This document shows positions 21,683 to 33,654 of a DNA stretch of 64,000 nt, one piece after another. Positions within the stretch are counted from its first letter, which is position 1, and the number at the start of each line of letters is the position of its first letter. The stretch is from positions 19,730,295 through 19,794,294 of the forward strand of contig CM057002.1 in the NCBI GenBank assembly GCA_029891345.1, given 5' to 3'. Below the pieces are notes generated by a model that was not told the DNA's origin, did no database searches, and saw only the letters and a list, made by a program, of their open reading frames with translations. A program made the translations under genes and the position numbers. Source of the stretch: Dryococelus australis. Its lineage: Eukaryota; Arthropoda; Insecta; Phasmatodea; Phasmatidae.

Positions 21683-22572
21683 TGTTACATGCTGCAGCTG
21701 ACGTCGACTCACCTGCCCCGCGCCGTAATCGGACACCCACCTCGCCCTCCCCCTCTTCCTGTAACGACGCGCTTGCGGCCTCCTGAGCCCCCTTCTAGGA
21801 ATTCCGTGAATAATGGACAGCGGCGAGACTTGCTGGTGTCACAGACCTCCTCTCGCCTGTTGGAGTTTCCGATACGTTTAGCGACGACGCAAGAATGTTC
21901 TGGTGAGACTGGCTGGCGCCTCAGCCCTCCGTGACGCACCACGCTAGTTGGGGAAGATTCTAGGTGGCGGCCTAAGACACTATATATATACTGCCGAAAC
22001 CCAGCGGCCGGCAGTATTTGATGGAGGCCGTCTGGCCGACTGTGCGCGAGCGAAGATAAGTGTGGACGACGACTGGAGATTACGGGACGACGACGAGTGA
22101 GGTGTTCGTGGCTTGAATGGACGAGAGGGTGTGAAACCGACGAGTGAAGCCTACTGTGCGTGAGGGCGCTCGGAGGACTCTAGAACATTGCGACTGGCGG
22201 GACATGGACTGAACTGAGGTGGGACTGAATGTATGTGTAATACTGATTTTATTGTAAATATTCGAACTGTCAAATATGGACGCATAAATTTATAAGATAA
22301 TTGAATATATCGATACACTGTCAATTGGGACTGATATTTAATTATTTAATTTCATTGATGTCTGTCATAATTATAAATTTAATTAATTGGTATCAATTGT
22401 GAACAGTTAGTGATATAAATTTCTTGTGAGAAGTTGAGTTGAGAGAATTTTTGCTGTAGTTATTGTAAATAAAATTAGAAAATTACAATTAATTATTTTA
22501 TTTTATTAAGACCTCCATCCCTTGACGAACTTGGTATAGCACACTTAATGTCTAGAGAGAGAAATTGTAACA
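21683..22572 (+). mobile_element. Likely solo LTR of a retrovirus-like element (fossil)
   Basis: An 890-bp unit begins tgttaca and ends tgtaaca, a short inverted repeat of the kind that bounds LTRs. Inside, in order, are a GC-rich leader, a TATA box in ctatatatatactgccg (about 21981-21997), a GC-rich transcribed stretch, and an AATAAA signal near 22468-22473. No gag or pol sequence adjoins, so it looks like a solo LTR, family unassigned (Ty3/Gypsy or BEL are possible). No clear target-site duplication is seen, which suggests age or misplaced ends. Confidence 0.45.
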
Positions 22573-24774
22573 TTATTATACATAGAAATGTGTTTCAGCT
22601 AAGTTCACTCAATTCGTGGTAACATCTTTTAAACTTCTGGGAAAAGGTGTGTATTTTTTCAACATAATATCAGCTGAACTATTGAAATTAATTCTTTCAC
22701 ACTAACCTAAATTAACACCTGCGAACGACGCACACACACCCACACACACACACACACACACGTCAGTGGCCAGACCGAGATTCAAACTAGAAAACGTGTG
22801 GTCTGAAGGATCCTGGCAACGAAGGTGGCATCCATTCTCTAAGATGTTCATATTTCCTCGCTGTTCTAAAATACATTTGAACACTTCTTGTACGCACATG
22901 TTGTCTGATACAGTTTCAACAAGAATATTAATCTGACACTCATGCAGTATTTCACAAATAATTAAAAATGTTTCACGTTTTATTAATTAGACATTTACTT
23001 TAAAACACAAAAATGTATTGAAATCACTGCGAACACAGTTTATATCGTCTCGCAAAAATGGCCTGTTATTGATTTTAAATATCTAGAGATAGTAACTTGT
23101 TTGCAGTAGTGTTGTTTATAAACGTACAGTTAATCTCAGGTAATGTTTCCAGTATTTGAGAGCAACTGTTGCCAATGTAGGTATTTAAAGCACATCAGAA
23201 TGGCATCTCTCTTTAAAAAAGGAATCGCCAGCTAATTATCAAGTGAAGTAATTGTAGTATTTTTGAATAAAAAATTGTCGGCAAACTGCGGGAGAAAAAT
23301 ACGCATAGTGTAAATAAATAAATGAATTATTTTGGAATAAACGTAATATTATATTACGTTACACTATGTAGTATTAACTTTTGCAGTGGCATATTAGTAT
23401 CGAATTTGCTCATGTACATATTGGAATTTATCACAAATTCAACTGTTTATCATCATCTTCGTTCAACTGAAACGAATGTTCAGCCATTTCGCTTGTGTGA
23501 GCGTTTATTTTTCTTGTTTGCGTGTCCAATTTAGTGTGTTCTGCGTCAGATTTGAAAATATTTAAAAATTTTGTGATATTTAATTACAGTGCCATTACTG
23601 AAAACCCTGTGTTTGACATTATAATGTGTATAACTTCACTTGCAACACATTGAAATACTCGGTCAAGGTTGTTTTCGCCCATTATAGGCACATCGCCGTC
23701 GCTGGTATAACGTTTAGATTATTTCCCAGGTTTTGACAGGATACTCTCACGTGAATTTATTTTTTCCCAAAAAGTCTTGTAAAATCATATTGGGGTGGAA
23801 TATTACTGAGTTTAGCAGCGTGACAATTGTTATCTAGGTAGTGCAAAATCACTTAATAGTTTTTCGCTCACAAAATATGAATGGCTGTACTGAACATGAC
23901 ATAACTGCACCAGGATACTAAAATTTCAATACCTAGCCGAATAAAGAAACTTTCTTCTCGTTTTATTTCCAGGTTTAGTTAAAAAATATATTTTACCCAA
24001 GTTTAGTAATTTTTACTTCCGCCATCTAGATTAAGCAAGACTATTGTATAGTCCCACATTCCTGCTCGTACCAGACAAAACTCTGGATAGAAATGCATGG
24101 CACTCTCACTGAGTGTCGATTACATTCATGAAATGTGCCACATATATTATTAAGAAATTATATTGCTGTTTGCTGAAAGCAAGAATCATACGGGTTGGCT
24201 ACTTGTGTTAACTATAGGCCACTGGACTAACGAAATACATACATACAGTATGTACAAAAGTCAAAGGGCTGCATCAAAACATCACCGGCATTAAAACAGA
24301 CTCAATCACAACTTCTTGAACTTCTTTGTGTATGTAAGTATCATAATAGTCAAAATTAGGCTTTGTAATGTGGAACTGCACTGCAATGAGTTGTTATATA
24401 TACGTCATCCGGGAACGAAACAGTGCACTAAAATTGATTTAAAAAATAGTTTTATAGCGTCAGAGCCATAGAGTAACTTTAATAATGTTAATGTCTGGGT
24501 AGTTTGGCATCATTAACTTCAAACGTTTTTTTGTTTATGTCTAGGGTTAAAGATACACACCAGTAGTAAACAAGAACATCCCATCTTAAATTTAAAATAG
24601 GCTTACTGTAAAATATCATAGTTCGTGTATTCTGAAATTCCAGTGGAAAGTACATAGTGGCGGAAGGTTATGTAGTCAGTCTGTTTATAGAGTGCTACTT
24701 TGATACTGGAAACTCTAAGCTGAGATAGATTACATCACTGCAATTGCTAGTTATGATTTAATAATACTCTATGG
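22573..24774. other. AT-rich intergenic DNA
   Basis: Contains a CA microsatellite at about 22732-22760. Otherwise no recognised gene or repeat. Confidence 0.4.
22732..22760. repeat. (CA)n microsatellite
   Basis: About 14 CA units with one interruption. Confidence 0.9.
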
Positions 24775-24990
24775 AATTTGAAAGCGGGATCCATGTACGT
24801 CTCTTTAGCATTCTCAGGTGTAAGGGAACAGCAAGGAGACGAGCCAATGTTTACGGCGATAAGATGTACACTTCCTTCCCATACCCCTCGCTGGGGTGCA
24901 AAATGGGCATAACAACCACCATGTACCGTGTATATTTCCCGTGTGAAAATCACGTATTTCGGGTCAAGTCCCTCCGACTCTTAAATACAC
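24775..24990 (-). repeat. Dispersed repeat F, copy 1
   Basis: The reverse complement matches 45048-45275: agtcggagggacttg, cgattttc, ttatgcccattttgc, tcttatcgc, ctgttccc and cacctgag occur in the same order. Origin unknown; it may be a SINE body or LINE tail. Confidence 0.65.
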
Positions 24991-26524
24991 ATAATGCAGA
25001 CTTATTTTAAAACAAAGTCATAATTCACAAGACAAATATTAGATGAAACAAATGACTGAAAATCCAAACTACTGCAATTAACAAGTTAACAGTTCCTAGA
25101 ATCTACTTCGTTCAGTAACTACAAACCGGGTGTCCTCGCAAAAAGTTGTTTGGGGGGGGGGGGGACAACACATGTTAAGAAATTCTGATACAAGTCTTAT
25201 TGTGTATTGTCTAATATATTATGCCTGTAAAATAAAGTATGTATGTGCATGACTATTACCTCACAAACAAGCACAACATACAGTTCAGTGCACAAAAAAT
25301 TGGGTATCAAATATTACCCCAAAACGTTTAGGAAATTAAAGAAAAATTACTGGGCTTAATGGTTGCCTCGAGACGTCCGCCCGGAGTCAAGAAAATCTCC
25401 AAAAAGGACTCGTTATTTCGCCAGACGTCTGGTAACCGTACAGACTAAAATACACACCGTCGTCTTTATGACTATGTGAAATGAAAACTCTACAAAGAAA
25501 AACCTTGAGTCAGACACGAGTTTCAAACTGAACAGCGCTATACTGAAAGTCTCGGGTTGAATTCGTCGCAATCAGTTTTAATATGTAGGAAAGAAGCTCA
25601 AAGAGAGGCGGCTGTACCTGGTCTTCAGTTAACTAAATATTTAATTAAAGTTTTGGAAAAAAAATTATATCCGTGACTTTGAGCATTTTAAATTAAACAC
25701 CACTATATCAGAAATTGTAATGTTGGCAACGAATTCGACGGATTTAGAAATGTATTTCCTGGTGTTTGCGTGTCATGGAAATTGCTATAAATAAAAAATG
25801 GGGTGTGGCTGTATTGTGGGCACGGCCGTTTGTTTTGCGTGATTACGTCTACGTTGACGCGGTCGGACGCCTTTCTGTTTATTTTACGTCCCCGGCACCG
25901 CTTCATTCACTCATATGGGGTTTTATGGGTATCACTGGATTGCTTCTGAGACGCTCTTTCCAACCGTATACGATTTATGTATTTCGACTTGGCTTTTCGA
26001 CGAATGTAACCCGAAATTGTGTTAAGTTTTCTTAATTTTTTACATTAAACGCATACAATTTCACCATAACCACGCCAAGCAAATGTTTTTATACACATAA
26101 TCGATTGCTCTTAACAATATCTGTCGATTAAAACTTTAACGAGCGTCGTAGCTTCTCCTAGTCAAAAGTTATACTATGCGGAAGTTATGAGACGCGGAGA
26201 AACGAACTCAAAATGCCCCCCCCCCCCCTGCCACGTCATCATTCCTTCCACGCGCGCGATGTTTCACAGTCCCCACTCAACGTAACATATCCTTTGATCC
26301 TTTGGAAATCTAGTGGTGTAATTGAATTTTGAATATTGACTATAGATTCGGAGCTGCAATACGTAACTGTATCCCCAGAATTTGTTATCATCGGATTTCC
26401 TGGATTGCCTCCCACTATGGTTGCAAATTTAAAGACTTGTAAATATCGATAAGTGCAGCCATATTCCGAAATATGGGAAATAGAGCCAAATCAGTGAAAA
26501 TGGCACTACTCGATATTAGTGGCG
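24991..26524. other. Intergenic DNA
   Basis: Contains an 11-12-base G run at 25154 and a 13-base C run near 26216. No gene recognised. Confidence 0.4.
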
Positions 26525-26800
26525 AGGTACGGTGACTGAGTGGAGACAGTGAAGTGGAGCCGTCCGGGCTCTTAACATCCAGGTTTTGAGAGCCGATGAG
26601 GGTGATTGAGGTGAGTGTGGAGTGGCGCCGGAGTGAGGCTGCGGGGGAAGCAGGAGATCCCCAAGAGGACCCGCCGACCAACGGCATCGTCCGGTACGAT
26701 CCCCACTTGCGAAAATCCGGTGACCCGGCCGGGGATTGAACCCGGTTCGCCTTGGTGGGAGGCGAGCGTGCTAATCGCTCAGCCACCACGGCCCCGGTAA
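26525..26800 (-). mobile_element. tRNA-derived SINE, well preserved
   Basis: Read from the right on the minus strand: a head with gtggctgagcgattagcacg (A-box-like) and gggttcaatccccggc (B-box), then gattttcgcaagtgggg, ccggacgatgcc, and a tail containing gagccgatgaggg in complement. One reading frame gives the RPGIEPGSPWWEA string. Confidence 0.9.
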
Positions 26801-27458
26801 CGTTAAGTTTCACACTAGCGGAAGAACAGGCAGAAAGAGGAAAGCAGAAATAAAGGCAGAACTCTCAAAAGCATTCCTTGAGTTGCCCCAAGACACGACA
26901 AACAGCACCATGTCTTTGTAAGCGAACATTCGCTTCCGTTCGGTGTTGTTTGTAAAAGGAGATGAGATCTCGTCCATCATCAGACAAGGGCTAAGGAAGA
27001 AAGGGAAGAGTTCGAGGGAAGTACTTTGGGAGCGAACAGTAGAGTTCATTTCCCTGTTCGGCCATTAGCAGCGGCTTTGGTCACCATTGGTATCCGTCCA
27101 CAGCCAATTCATTTTCCACCAGGCTTTATCAGCTGAGCGCGGAACACAAGCGACTCCCTAACCCTGGGGGTAGGGGGGGTCGCCATTGCACCTTTCCCCT
27201 CACCAGAGCGGATTGCATCACCCCCTCCTCCATCACTGGTTAGTCCAGCGCCAGACAAGCCCAAGGAAAATAATATCCCGCCCATCTCTCTACTAGAATT
27301 TATTTACCTACTAATAAAGAACATGCTACATACCCGTCTGTTTCCTGTAGCATGTTCTAACCATGCATGTAACAATTTGGAATTATTTTCTTTCAACTGT
27401 GTTTTGACAGTGTATGTGTCGGTTTCTCCCAGCCTCTTCTTAGTCATAGTGTTAACTT
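26801..27458. other. Unassigned DNA with a small hairpin
   Basis: agaacatgctac (27318-27329) pairs perfectly with 27347-27358, leaving a 17-base loop. No gene recognised. The block 27080-27290 is GC-richer. Confidence 0.4.
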
Positions 27459-29796
27459 AGGCCGGAATTCATAGTCGATGGCTTGTTTGGCAAATAAGCT
27501 ATACTTCATGAAGTGGTACTTCTTCTTCAAGCACTACTTATCTGACGAATGAATTCATAAATCGTTACTTGACGAAGTAATTATTGTATAAGCACTACTT
27601 ATTTGGACCAAGTTGTGCTTGGTGAAGTATGGAAATAAGTATCTGCATAATATCAATATCCACATAACATAGATAAATTTGTCACTTTATTTACAGCAGT
27701 CACCAAGACAAAATTAATTTGTACGTTAGTTTGTTATTATTTTACTTGAATAATTTTAATTGGTTTAATAGCATGTTTGAAATTAAAATAATCGTATGAG
27801 CAATAAAAACGTGTTTGTTTCATGTGTTATGTAATTTTTTTTTTTTTTCAAAAGTTTGTTAGCCGTGCTAAAAAAAAACTTTGTTGATGTTCATACTAGA
27901 CGATTATATCATGCGTGTGTGCGTTTTGATGACATCTCAGTTAATTTAAAACCTACAATACCTTGTAACAATATAATTCTGGACATTTCCGTCGAGTTCC
28001 AATAATCGTCATTCCCAATATTGGAATTTTCGAATACCGTTTCGAATAATGGAAGAAAATAGTACTCCAGTGCCCGGGAACTGTACTTATTTTTATCACG
28101 TTTATTCGAGTACCTTGTTGGTGTTGTAAACATTTTTATCGGTAGTGAATTATTTTTGAATGTGCTGTCATTAGGCGTGATTGGTTGCAGGTACCGTTTT
28201 AGTAGTTTTCGTGAGTGAAATGTAATAATATCGGCATATATTTAACCACAACGGCTAGTTCCGCCATTTTCCAACTGTCGTGCCGTTCCCCACGAAGCTA
28301 CATACTCGAAGTATTTACGTTTTTTCCAAGGTTTTAAGTTTGTTGGTTTCAGGGAATGGACAAAGTGTTGATTTTACTGAATGATTATGCAAATAAATTA
28401 TTTCATATCACTGATGGACAAACATTATTGTAGTGATGTGTTCGTGCAAGGATTTCCATATAAAAACACGTGTTCGATAGGTTGTGAATTACAAACAGTA
28501 AGTTAACATGTTTTGTAAATATTGAATTTCGAAACAGTTACTATAGTGTTTGAAATGCAAATGTTCTAAAAAGGCACCACTATCAACTCTTTTGTCTTGT
28601 AAAAATAATATTTGTTTACTACGCATGTGTTGTACAGCCAACGAATGTAAGGACTTCGGTAGAAGTGTGTTTATTGCTTGATCACTGTTCAATTCAAAAT
28701 GACACACTCTTAAGAACTGCAAAACAATGCCGTCTCATGAAAGACGTTGAAACTAAAGATCCCCCCACCCCACAAGCATATTTCTCTCGAAATATAAAAT
28801 AAAAGAGAGTCCCAGCAACAAAAATAGACTGTACAGCCAACATAACCTCTTTCAGTACTCATTCTGGAAAACACGTTTGATCATAACCTAACTGTTTTGA
28901 GCACGTTCTGTTTGTGTTTACGTAATAGAAATGATACAGTGGCACAGGTGAGTGTATTAAAATTTATGTTGTGATTTTTCAATTAGCCTTTCGTTAGAGT
29001 CAAAGCTAAAATGTTAACTAAATATTTGTTAGGTATAAAAATCGGCTCGCTTCAGTGTAATGAATATTTCACCATAATAACTGTTAATGTCGCGATTTTC
29101 GTGATTAGTATTAATTCGCAATAGTCTTTATTTGAAAACGAAAGACTTTATTTTTATTTAATCTGAATGTGCCACATTTTTATGTGAAAACATTTGGTTA
29201 TTTTCTTGTTATACAGTAGCCCCTAAAACATATTACAAATAAGAAACATTCAAAATTATTCGATTGCTCATACTTATGCGCCGTGAGGTACTTCATATAC
29301 AAATTGTTAAAAATCGTCTTAGCAACCAAAACCCATTGCACACAAAGCTTAAGAAAAGAGGTTGTGTTTTCACATCAGAATGTAGGATTTTAATGTTCCC
29401 ATTTGTCCCACGTAATTATCTAAAGTACCTATACCTGTTCCTGTTTCCATCAAATATTTTAAGGAAACATCGTTTGTAATAACAATATTTTGTGAATAAC
29501 CTAGACCAATTATAAATATTCAGTGCTTAAGTTCACAACGAAGCAAACTTGACGAACTACTACTTATATGCATAAATAATCAATGCTTCTTTGGCTATGA
29601 ATACTTGAGAAATAAGTCAGACTTATCTTGTTACTGTGAATACATGATAGGAAGTACTTCATGAAGCATTACTTACAGCTATAAAAATAAGCAATACTTG
29701 TATCTGACACTGTGAGTTGAAAATTATACTTAAGCACTAGTATAAGTATTTCTTGTTTCAAGTATTGCTCATATGCTCACAATTAATTCTACCCTA
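27459..29796. mobile_element. 2.3-kb element with repeat-rich ends
   Basis: The left end (gccggaattcatagtcgatg) and the right end, inverted (ggtagaattaattgtgagca), form a weak terminal repeat. About 200 bp inside each end is dense in short motifs such as cttcatgaag, aagtactt, cactactta and aataagta, on both sides and in both orientations. Such subterminal repeats are typical transposase-binding regions of DNA transposons. No transposase is recognised inside, so it would be non-autonomous. Its middle (28030-28830) also exists at 20100-21070 without these ends. Confidence 0.5.
28030..28830 (+). repeat. Dispersed repeat J, copy 2
   Basis: See 20100-21070. This copy lies inside the 27459-29796 element in the plus orientation. 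Confidence 0.65.
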
Positions 29797-29995
29797 TGGG
29801 AGGTAGCCATATCCCAAAACGTTGGTGGCCATGGCTACCCAATCCCTCTGCCGCGATGCATGTCTCCTTGCATGGATCCCCTCCCCTGTAGACGTAAGGG
29901 GCCCAGCTCTGAGACGCAATAGTTCCCATCCCTACCTCGGACGTGCAACTAACACTTAGAATTAGGGTAGGTTAGAAAAATTAACGGCGACTCCC
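29797..29995 (+). repeat. Dispersed repeat G, copy 1
   Basis: Matches the reverse complement of 33655-33865: gccatggct, cccaatccctct, gccgcg, tgcatg, gtaggcgtaaggg-like, and ttagaaaaa in order. Unclassified. Confidence 0.65.
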
Positions 29996-30010
29996 TGAAG
30001 CATAGACTAG

Positions 30011-30035
30011 AGAGAAGAGAGATTTGGACGGCTCT
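30011..30035 (-). repeat. SINE tail, left half split off by an insertion
   Basis: agagaagagagatttggacg then gctct is the 3' tail of the SINE whose remainder begins at 30540. The two were separated by the element at 30036-30539. Confidence 0.7.
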
Positions 30036-30198
30036 TGGGATGGACCCCCGCATTTTCTGTGAAATAGTTGTTTGCGCGAATACTCGTATCTCGGTAAATA
30101 AATGTCCTGCAAATACAACGTCTTGTCATTAATAAAAAATATATATATATATAAATAAAAAAAATAAAAATAAAAAAAAACAGTTATCTATGCCCCAA

Positions 30199-30229
<31 letters not shown>

Positions 30230-30539
30230 TTGCATATTAAATGCATTCTTGGAGAAAAAAAAATAATGAAAATGGTCAAATATCGTATTTTTAAAGCTTG
30301 CCCATGCAGTTTCCATAAGCAGTAAGAAAAAAGTACAAATATACGGGCGTAGTTTAACCTGTGGTCTTTCATCGCGTGTAATAAAACCCCACTGTTACAG
30401 ATCTAATTAGCACAGTACAGCGTCACGACGGAAACACTGCACGCCTTGCGCATAGGAGCGATGAGGCGCTAGGCGTGCGTGTTAGTGTCGCCCGTATCGC
30501 TCCCTCGCTTCTTGATCTTGGACGCGCATCTCCATCCCA
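30036..30539 (+). mobile_element. Repeat I, copy 1: DNA element nested in a SINE
   Basis: Bounded by the short inverted repeat tgggatgga / tccatccca and flanked on both sides by ctct(t), a 4-5-bp target duplication. Removing it restores the SINE sequence ggctcttaacag. The 504-bp body matches 43575-44030 over most of its length (ctcggtaaataaatg, gaaaatggtcaaatatcg, cacgacggaaacactgcacg, cgtgttagtgtcgcccgtat). No transposase frame is present. Confidence 0.75.
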
Positions 30540-30775
30540 CTCTTAACAGAGAGGTCTCGAGAGCCAACGAGGGTGATTGAGATGAGTATGGAGCCACGTC
30601 GGACTGAAAGGGTGGGGGAGACGGGAGATCCCGAGAAAACCCGTCGGCCAGCGGCATCGTCCGGCACAACTCCCACATGCGAAAATCCGGGAGTGACCCG
30701 GCCGGGGATTGAACCCGGTTTTGCCCTGGTGGGAGGCGAGCAGTCTAGCCGCTCAGCCTCCGCGACCCCCGTAGA
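30540..30775 (-). mobile_element. tRNA-derived SINE, split by repeat I
   Basis: The head at the right has gaggctgagcggctag (A-box-like) and ggttcaatcccc (B-box). The body and the gtctcgagagccaac tail segment are present, with the last part of the tail displaced to 30011-30035. Confidence 0.85.
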
Positions 30776-30861
30776 CTTCTGGGCATTATTATGGTTTGAT
30801 AATTTGGAAGTTATCGCCATTATCAACCATACTCTAAAACTGGATTCACGATAAAAATACA

Positions 30862-31110
30862 TGAGCATAGAACATAACAGTACAATATTTATAGAACCGG
30901 AATTCTTGCCCGAAATTGAATTATTATTTGAATGGACTTATTTTTTTAATTGAATTATTATTATTTATTGAATTATGTATTGTTTTTAGCCAAAGAAATC
31001 CTGCGACAAGTCTGACGTTATTTGGCAGTGTTGTTAAATAATTAATTTCCGTAACAAATTGTGATATTGTGTTGAGAATTGTCAGTGATGAAAAATATTT
31101 GCCATTTTAA
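30862..31110 (+). repeat. Dispersed repeat H, copy 1
   Basis: Shares agcatagaacataac, a gaattc-ttg segment, the tttttagcc region and agtctgac with 40460-40665 in the same order and orientation. Unclassified. Confidence 0.5.
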
Positions 31111-31555
31111 CTTTTCTATAGATTCATTGATTTTGCTGTAGTAAACTTGTGTATAGCCTTTAAAAATTTCTGTCAGTAAACTGTCACCTCTACTTTCCTC
31201 TAAATTTATGTTTTGCGACATTTCTTAGTTTCTGCAAACTGTTCTTCCATCGTTGATCGCTGAGCGTCGCAGTGTGCGGACCGGACCAAATATTATCTAC
31301 ACGTGCGCAATGTACACAATTGTGTACGCGAGGTCTGAGGGGGTTAAAGGGCTCAGTTTACTGCGAACATATTAAATATCTACAAATACTATCCACGGAC
31401 ATGTTTTATTGGCAGTGGTTAAATAACGTCGCATAAGTTCATAATATTGTCTTGACGTTAAACTGAAATGTAATAGTTCTGAATTAGTGAATAGTTTTAA
31501 TTTTCGATTTAACTAGCATATTAAATTAAAATTCGATTAAATGTGCGGGGAGTTG
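31111..31555. other. Unassigned DNA
   Basis: No gene or repeat recognised; a small GC-richer block lies at 31245-31360. Confidence 0.35.
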
Positions 31556-31943
31556 TATAGTCTATTCACGGTTTGTTCACACTTTTTGAATAAAACCTTT
31601 GTAAAATCATCCACTATATGACGTGTTTGGTTCTTACCTAAATTTGCCACGTATCGCAAGCGTTTTGTACTTCTATTAGCATAAACGTATCTTGTTTTAG
31701 TTGAATTGAATTAAATTATAATATTCGATTTATAATTAATGTTAATAAAAATATAGAAAATCGGTGTGCTGGTGATGCCTAGTAAGAACTAGTTGTAATG
31801 CAAAATAGCATTAAACAGAATGTGCACGAATGCAGTGCGTTGTCTCTTTGGCGCTATTTTCTAGACTTAGTTAAGCTTCGTCTGCATGAGGCGGAGGAAT
31901 ATCCTGAAAGTAGAACTCGAGCAGGGCTTCAGAATAGACTATA
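31556..31943 (-). mobile_element. MITE family B copy
   Basis: Left end tatagtctattcacggtttg, then tatgacgtgtttggttc. The right half has ctagacttagttaagcttcg, tgaggcggaggaatatcctg and gcagggcttcag, ending agactata. A short stretch before the right end is missing. Confidence 0.8.
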
Positions 31944-31960
31944 AATATAAACAAGCCCTT

Positions 31961-32262
31961 ACTAGAGACGTGCAAAATTCGCATTATTATTTGGTAATAT
32001 GCTAGACTTCATTAACCTGCACCCACGTGACCTAAATTTCTGATTTAATTGGTTACTGGCAAATATACGCCGTCATTTGCCTTTCTGATCGTTCAACGGG
32101 ATATTTGTTGCTCAGCTACTGAGACTAAAATGTTGCCTGAAAGCTTTCTTGGGACGTGTCACACAAGTTGTCGGCCAATGGCAGGGATAAAAAGAGCATG
32201 CACGATCCTTGAGTTTAGTCTGCAGCCACAAAATAACGCGAACTTCGCAGGCCCGTGCCCAT
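31961..32262. mobile_element. MITE family D copy
   Basis: The left end agagacgtgcaaaattcgca faces the right end, inverted, gggcctgcgaagttcgcgtt, 300 bp apart. It contains attggt and ggccaatgg motifs like family C. Confidence 0.75.
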
Positions 32263-32564
32263 TACCATGCAATGGCTTGTGGTTGGGGATTGGGTACACG
32301 TGTTGTTCTTTTGTTATTGTTTCGTTGGCTGCTAGGACCCGCCTTTGGAACTTACGTCTTCATTCGCCAAGCACAAGTGATGAAGAGGAAAATTCCCGGG
32401 AAAAGGGAACATGTCTAGCAGCCACTGCTAGGCGATGTCTTCCTCAGCATATTATTCTACTTTCTTATTAAAAAAAAAAACTCGAGTGGGGAGTCAACAC
32501 AGGGCGAGGCAACACTCTCCGACGGGCTTGCCAGCTGGGACCAGTAGGTGCCTGTCATCCCCGG
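32263..32564. other. Unassigned spacer
   Basis: No protein-like frame. The right part may belong to the 5' or tail region of the next SINE. Confidence 0.3.
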
Positions 32565-32768
32565 ACATGACATTAAATGAGACCCTAGGATGGAGCGTCA
32601 CTGGAATGCAAGGGGGACGGGAATACACCGAGAAAACCCACCGGCAAGCAGAATCGTCCAGCACGATTCCCACATGCGAAAATCCTATAGTGAACCCGCC
32701 GGGGATCGAGACCGGATCGCCGTGTGGGTAGGCGAGCGCCCTAGCCACTGCGCCACCGCTTCTCCTTT
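32565..32768 (-). mobile_element. tRNA-derived SINE
   Basis: The head at the right reads gcggtggcgcagtggctagg (A-box-like) and the B box is diverged (ggtctcgatccccggcgg). The body has gattttcgcatgtgggaatc and gttttctcggtg. The tail differs from the other copies beyond 32590. Confidence 0.8.
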
Positions 32769-32953
32769 CATTCTGGTAATGATAATACGGTTATAAATAA
32801 GCTAATAACCAAACTAGAGAAATTAGAGCTTTTTATTGTATTTCACTGAATATAACAATTATTATTCTTCCGTCAGAAGGACGGTATAAAATCAGTAAGC
32901 TTTACAAGCTGAAGTGGGGAGCTATAATACTACTCTATTACCCAGGCTAATCA

Positions 32954-33516
32954 CTAATGCCCGGTTGCACCAACATCTTCCCCAATCCGGGATCGAATGA
33001 TCCTAGTTCCGAAACAGGATCCAGTTTTGTCTTGGTTCCAATGTAAAAGTGTTGCACCAACGAAATTCCATGATCCTGGATCTCCGATTGGTCGATCTTG
33101 GTTCCAAAGGGAGAGATCGAGATTAAGTATGGGACAAATCTTGCTATTGGTTCGTAATATATGACGTCATGGAAGTAGGCGTATTCTTCACTATACATAG
33201 AACTAGATGGTTTAAGTTAATTATTGTTGTGCGAATTTTACTGAATAATATTCAACTGTGTATAATGTTGTTTTAATTTCCGAAGAAAACAATCGAACGC
33301 AGTTCTATCTGTTGGTGTAATTTCAAACTACATTTATCGATGATGTCTGCTGATCTCGGATCGATATTTCGAACCACCAATTTCGGTGGTTCGAATTGAA
33401 CTTCATCTCGATCTGAAGTCCAGCTATGAACTCGAATGGTACAACAATTTTCTGTGTCGATCTTAGATCCGATCTTGGATCGAGTTTCGAACCACAATGG
33501 TACAACCGGGCATTAG
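32954..33516. mobile_element. 563-bp TIR element rich in GATC motifs
   Basis: The left end ctaatgcccggttgcaccaa and the right end, inverted, ctaatgcccggttgtaccat are strong terminal repeats. Just inside both ends, gatcctggatc, gatcttggttcca and related words recur on both strands. No transposase frame, so it is non-autonomous. PIF/Harbinger is a possible class, based on the ends only. Confidence 0.75.
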
Positions 33517-33654
33517 ACTCACCATTGGTAAATCACACTTTAGATCGGGTGGGTGAGGCCCGCACCGCAGGGAAGGCCAAGTTGGAGTCGGTCTGCGCTC
33601 GTCTCTCCTGGACAATGGCGTCACTGCAGCAAAGCTCGTGGTAGGCGGACAGCA

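Noticed and set aside
26615-26800. Protein-coding gene in the SINE frame (also at 30573-30854, 32435-32731 and 42105-42438)
   Set aside because: The frames coincide with SINE copies and differ from copy to copy; they are repeat artefacts.
32049-32471. 140-codon open frame
   Set aside because: It lies mostly inside the family D MITE at 31961-32262.
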